From JBBKWG01 sp037968835 (GTDB lineage: Bacteria; Pseudomonadota; Alphaproteobacteria; Rhodobacterales; Rhodobacteraceae), in NCBI GenBank assembly GCA_037968835.1, contig JBBKWG010000034.1, positions 1 through 45,088 of the forward strand: a stretch of DNA of 45,088 bases, given 5' to 3'. A program made the position numbers and the translations under genes. Under the pieces are notes generated by a model. It had not been told where the DNA came from and did not search any database. It saw only the letters and a list, made by a program, of their open reading frames with translations. Shown one piece after another: positions 42,678-45,088 of this stretch. Each line of letters starts with the position of its first letter. Positions within the stretch are counted from its first letter, which is position 1.

Positions 42678-43562
42678 TCAGAACCTGAGTCCGACCTGCA
42701 ACGCTCCGACAAACTGCCCTTCGCGCTGCGATTCAAATTCACGGCCCAGCCAAGAGAAGCCGTAAAATACGTTCACCCGATCGAACTCATAGTGAACGCC
42801 GGCCCGAAGTCGGGTCCGAACCGAGGTCAAATTGTACCCCAGATGTTCCGGCAAATATACGCTGTCCTCGACCCAGGCCGCATCGGCACCAAGCACGAAA
42901 CTCGCGCCCCTGCCGTCGCTTCCGCGGATGGCCGGCACAAGGTGTCCCGTCGAAGGCAAGCGCACCAACAGATCATCCGAACCGATGCTGCCAAAGCTCA
43001 GATCGACGCCCGCGCGCAGAAGATCTTCGGGACCGGCCTGCGCCTCGATGAAGGGTCTGACACGGACAGGTCCGGCATCAAAAGCGCGGCCGGCCTCGCC
43101 ACTCCCCTGCACTTCAACCCGGTTGCCGATCTGAAAGTCATCCAACGTGGGGATTGAAAACCCCAGGATCTTGTGCAGGTCTCGCTGGACTTCCAGCAGC
43201 TTGGTTTGCGGCCCGATCACGAACAGATCGCCGCCAAGGCGAAGGTCGAACGCGCCCCGGCTTGCGTAAGTGTGCAGACCAAAGGCCAGAACGCCCGCGT
43301 GTCGCCGGTCGTTCGGATCGGGCTCGCGAAGGTCCTCCGGGGTCAGGATGTCGGTGCGAAACCGGTAGTTCAAAACCTGGCCAAACGCTTCCGGCGCGCG
43401 CCCAGTCCACTCCGGTCCGGTCAGGATGTCGACCTGCAAAGACGTGCTCTGCCACCGGTCGAGCTGTTCACCGAGCGAATCGTTGGTTGTCGCAAATGAG
43501 GTTCCAAGCCGCTCACCGGCTGTTGCCGCACCAGCCAGAACAACGGCCAACGCAATCGTCAC
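42678..43562 (-). CDS. LpxR-family (DUF2219) lipid A deacylase-like outer-membrane barrel
   Basis: A 294-residue exported beta-barrel. The GTG at 43562 opens a signal peptide (TIALAVVLAGAATAGE). Family landmarks are NDSLGEQLDRWQSTS near residue 25, PDPNDRRHAGVLAFGLHTYA near 90 (typically DRPYAG in relatives), and alternating strands to the C-terminal GFSWLGREFESQREGQFVG and LQVGLRF ending in Phe as outer-membrane proteins do. LpxR removes 3'-acyloxyacyl chains from lipid A in Salmonella; activity here is not shown. The same frame is open upstream to 44093, but that part is the shadow of nrdJ. Confidence 0.75.
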   Translation of the reverse strand: MTIALAVVLAGAATAGERLGTSFATTNDSLGEQLDRWQSTSLQVDILTGPEWTGRAPEAFGQVLNYRFRTDILTPEDLREPDPNDRRHAGVLAFGLHTYASRGAFDLRLGGDLFVIGPQTKLLEVQRDLHKILGFSIPTLDDFQIGNRVEVQGSGEAGRAFDAGPVRVRPFIEAQAGPEDLLRAGVDLSFGSIGSDDLLVRLPSTGHLVPAIRGSDGRGASFVLGADAAWVEDSVYLPEHLGYNLTSVRTRLRAGVHYEFDRVNVFYGFSWLGREFESQREGQFVGALQVGLRF

Positions 43563-43630
43563 TACTATCTTTGGGCCCTGGAAATCCCGGGGGTGCCGCC
43601 AAAGGTGGCGGGGGCAGCGCCCCTTTGTGC

Positions 43631-45088
43631 TCAGCCGCACTTTGAGTGCCCGCAATTCGGGCAAGTCATGCATCCTTCGATCATCTGCATTCCGAACTGA
43701 CCGCAATTCGGGCAGGCAGGTCCGCGCGGTTGATCGAGATTGACCACCTGCGCCCGGGGATCGCTTTTCAGCCCCATTCCCTCGCCGTCGATCATGCCGA
43801 TCGCGATCATGTGGCGCTCGATCACTCCGCCGATGGCCGCAAGAATCGAAGGCACGTATTTCCCCTGCATCCAGGCTCCGCCGCGCGGGTCGAACACGGC
43901 TTTCAATTCCTCGACAACGAACGTCACGTCGCCGCCGCGCCGGAACACCGCCGAGATCATCCGCGTCAGCGCGACGGTCCAGGCGAAATTCTCCATGTTC
44001 TTGGAATTGATGAAGACCTCGAACGGCTGTCGACGGCCGCTGGTGATGATATCGTTGATAGTGATGTAAATCGCGTGTTCGCTGTCGGGCCACTTCAACT
44101 TGTAGGTATTGCCTTCAAGCTGCTGGGGTCGGTCGAGCGGTTCGGTGATGTAGATGACGTCGCCGTGCGGGGTTTGGGGTTCGGAGTCGGATTGGGTTAT
44201 CAATTCGGGCGTCCAATTGTCGCCAAATAATATGAATGAAGGATCGACTACTAAAATATCTCCAAATGTCTCTGAGTGCTTGCGCTGCATTTCCTTTTTG
44301 CCGGTTTCAATTTCGCTGATATATGAATAGCTCCAACCTGATCGCTCGGCCAATTCCCGTTGGCTAAGCCCCATTCTCACTCGTGCCCATTTCAGCCTCT
44401 CGCCAGCAGATTCGAGCTTTGAAATCTCGCTCGGTGCCTTATCCTCCACCACACTCAACACACTGCCAGTCACCGCATTCGGCCGGTACGTCGTGCAGCC
44501 TTTGCATCCTGTCTCATAGGACTGCAAATACACGCCCTTGAATTCCTCGAATCCGATATCTTCGGGGCAGTTGATTGTCTTTGAGATCGAGGAATCGACC
44601 CATTCCTGCGCCGCCGCCTGCATCTTCACGTGATCCGATGGCGCCAGCGTCTGTGCGTTCACGAAATACTCCGGCAATTCTGCATCGCCGTTCAGGTCGC
44701 GCCACATCTGCACGGCATAATCCACGACTTCTTCCTCGGTGCGCGAACCGTCCTTTTGCAGAACCTTGCGCGTATAGGCATAGGCGAAGACCGGTTCGAT
44801 CCCTGACGAGACGTTGCCCGCGTAAAGGCTGATCGTCCCGGTTGGCGCGATCGACGTCAGAAGCGCGTTGCGGATACCGTTCTCGCGGATGGCGGTTCGC
44901 ACATCCTCGTCCATGTGCCGCAATGACCCCGACGCCAGGTACTTCTCGGCATCGAACAGCGGAAACGCGCCCTTCTCCCGCGCAAGGTTCGCAGACGCCA
45001 GATACGCAGCGCGCGCAATTCGCTTCAGCCAGTCCGACGTCAGCCGCGCCGCCTCGTCCGATCCATAGCGCGCCCCGACCATCAGCAG
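43631..45088 (-). CDS. nrdJ: B12-dependent ribonucleotide reductase with inserted HTH domain, 5' end cut
   Basis: C-terminal 485 residues of a class II reductase (NrdJ), which makes deoxyribonucleotides with adenosylcobalamin; the N-terminal two thirds, with the radical-site cysteines, lie beyond the window. Numbering from Met at 45082: SIAPTGTISLYAGN (78-90) is the conserved catalytic loop, SISKTINCPEDI (165-176) and GCKGCTTYRPN (192-202) follow. Residues about 219-300 are an inserted XRE helix-turn-helix module. The reductase resumes with HGDVIYITEPLDRP (306-319), WPDSEHAIYITINDI, the TSCPD-type domain (about 335-430) and a zinc ribbon CPNC/CPNC (457-478) ending KCG. The frame is unbroken throughout. 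Confidence 0.95.
   Translation of the reverse strand: MLMVGARYGSDEAARLTSDWLKRIARAAYLASANLAREKGAFPLFDAEKYLASGSLRHMDEDVRTAIRENGIRNALLTSIAPTGTISLYAGNVSSGIEPVFAYAYTRKVLQKDGSRTEEEVVDYAVQMWRDLNGDAELPEYFVNAQTLAPSDHVKMQAAAQEWVDSSISKTINCPEDIGFEEFKGVYLQSYETGCKGCTTYRPNAVTGSVLSVVEDKAPSEISKLESAGERLKWARVRMGLSQRELAERSGWSYSYISEIETGKKEMQRKHSETFGDILVVDPSFILFGDNWTPELITQSDSEPQTPHGDVIYITEPLDRPQQLEGNTYKLKWPDSEHAIYITINDIITSGRRQPFEVFINSKNMENFAWTVALTRMISAVFRRGGDVTFVVEELKAVFDPRGGAWMQGKYVPSILAAIGGVIERHMIAIGMIDGEGMGLKSDPRAQVVNLDQPRGPACPNCGQFGMQMIEGCMTCPNCGHSKCG
44183..44428 (-). other. XRE (Cro/CI-type) helix-turn-helix module inside NrdJ
   Basis: About 82 codons, in frame, not explained by the reductase fold. SAGERLKWARVRMGLSQREL is helix 1 and the start of helix 2, AERSGWSYSYISEIETGKKE supplies the recognition helix and the classical IE-x-GK turn, and VVDPSFILFGDNW matches the tail of small XRE repressors. 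By hand count G+C is about 40% at 44221-44340, against about 60% in the neighbouring nrdJ stretches 44641-44700 and 43801-43860. Confidence 0.85.

Noticed and set aside
1..45088. tRNA genes, rRNA, insertion sequences, phage genes or CRISPR arrays
   Set aside because: No cloverleaf, transposase, integrase or regularly spaced repeats seen in any intergenic region; apart from the nrdJ insert the content looks core-like.

Overview
The window is an ordinary, gene-dense piece of chromosome from an alphaproteobacterium, most probably a Rhodobacterales (Rhodobacter/Roseobacter-type) species. The evidence is the cell-cycle regulator GcrA, the small families DUF465, DUF1150 and DUF1491 in their usual alphaproteobacterial settings, a pdxJ-acpS-lepB-rnc-era-recO string, a Hint-domain protein of the Rhodobacterales type, a methylsuccinyl-CoA dehydrogenase of the ethylmalonyl-CoA pathway, a B12-dependent class II ribonucleotide reductase and about 58-60% G+C where I counted. 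I see no tRNA, rRNA, insertion sequence, integrase or CRISPR array. Both ends cut genes: hemE at the left, nrdJ at the right.

Layout. 1-5.1 kb: hemE end, a BON-MscS channel, gamma-glutamyltransferase and an EamA permease. 5.0-7.3 kb (minus): purE-purK-Nudix and a DUF465 protein. 7.4-8.2 kb: a small heat-shock protein with DUF1150, preceded by a heat-shock-type promoter and a leader that folds like a ROSE RNA thermometer. 8.3-13.8 kb: pdxJ, then acpS-lepB-rnc-era-DUF1491-recO, with two small lipoproteins on the opposite strand. 14.2-18.2 kb: an MFS permease, the Mcd acyl-CoA dehydrogenase and a frameshifted diguanylate cyclase. 18.4-20.5 kb: groESL with a perfect CIRCE operator. 20.7-27.5 kb: a methyltransferase, a TraB/GumN protein, a 5'-nucleotidase, DUF952-pyrD-ArsC, and a coupled thioesterase-thioesterase-MATE operon. 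28.5-36.2 kb: a fatty-acid oxidation cluster: two MerR regulators, acyl-CoA dehydrogenase, a small ribbon-helix-helix-like protein, a GST, thiolase, an unknown protein and a FadB-type multifunctional enzyme. 36.3-45.1 kb: rimO and gcrA (minus), argD-argF (plus), then rpsD, Hint protein, an LpxR-family barrel and nrdJ (all minus).

The most unusual observation is in nrdJ. Between the catalytic domain and the C-terminal TSCPD/zinc-ribbon part of the reductase lies an in-frame module of about 80 residues that reads as a complete Cro/CI-type (XRE) helix-turn-helix domain. Part of it has clearly lower G+C (about 40% by hand count) than the flanking reductase (about 60%). The reading frame is intact on both sides, so this looks like a DNA-binding domain inserted into a functional ribonucleotide reductase. 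Secondary points of interest are the heat-shock leader of hsp20, the decayed diguanylate cyclase, a TTACG-N4-CGTAA palindrome between the tandem MerR genes, and candidate promoters or operators before rpsD, argD and the Hint gene.
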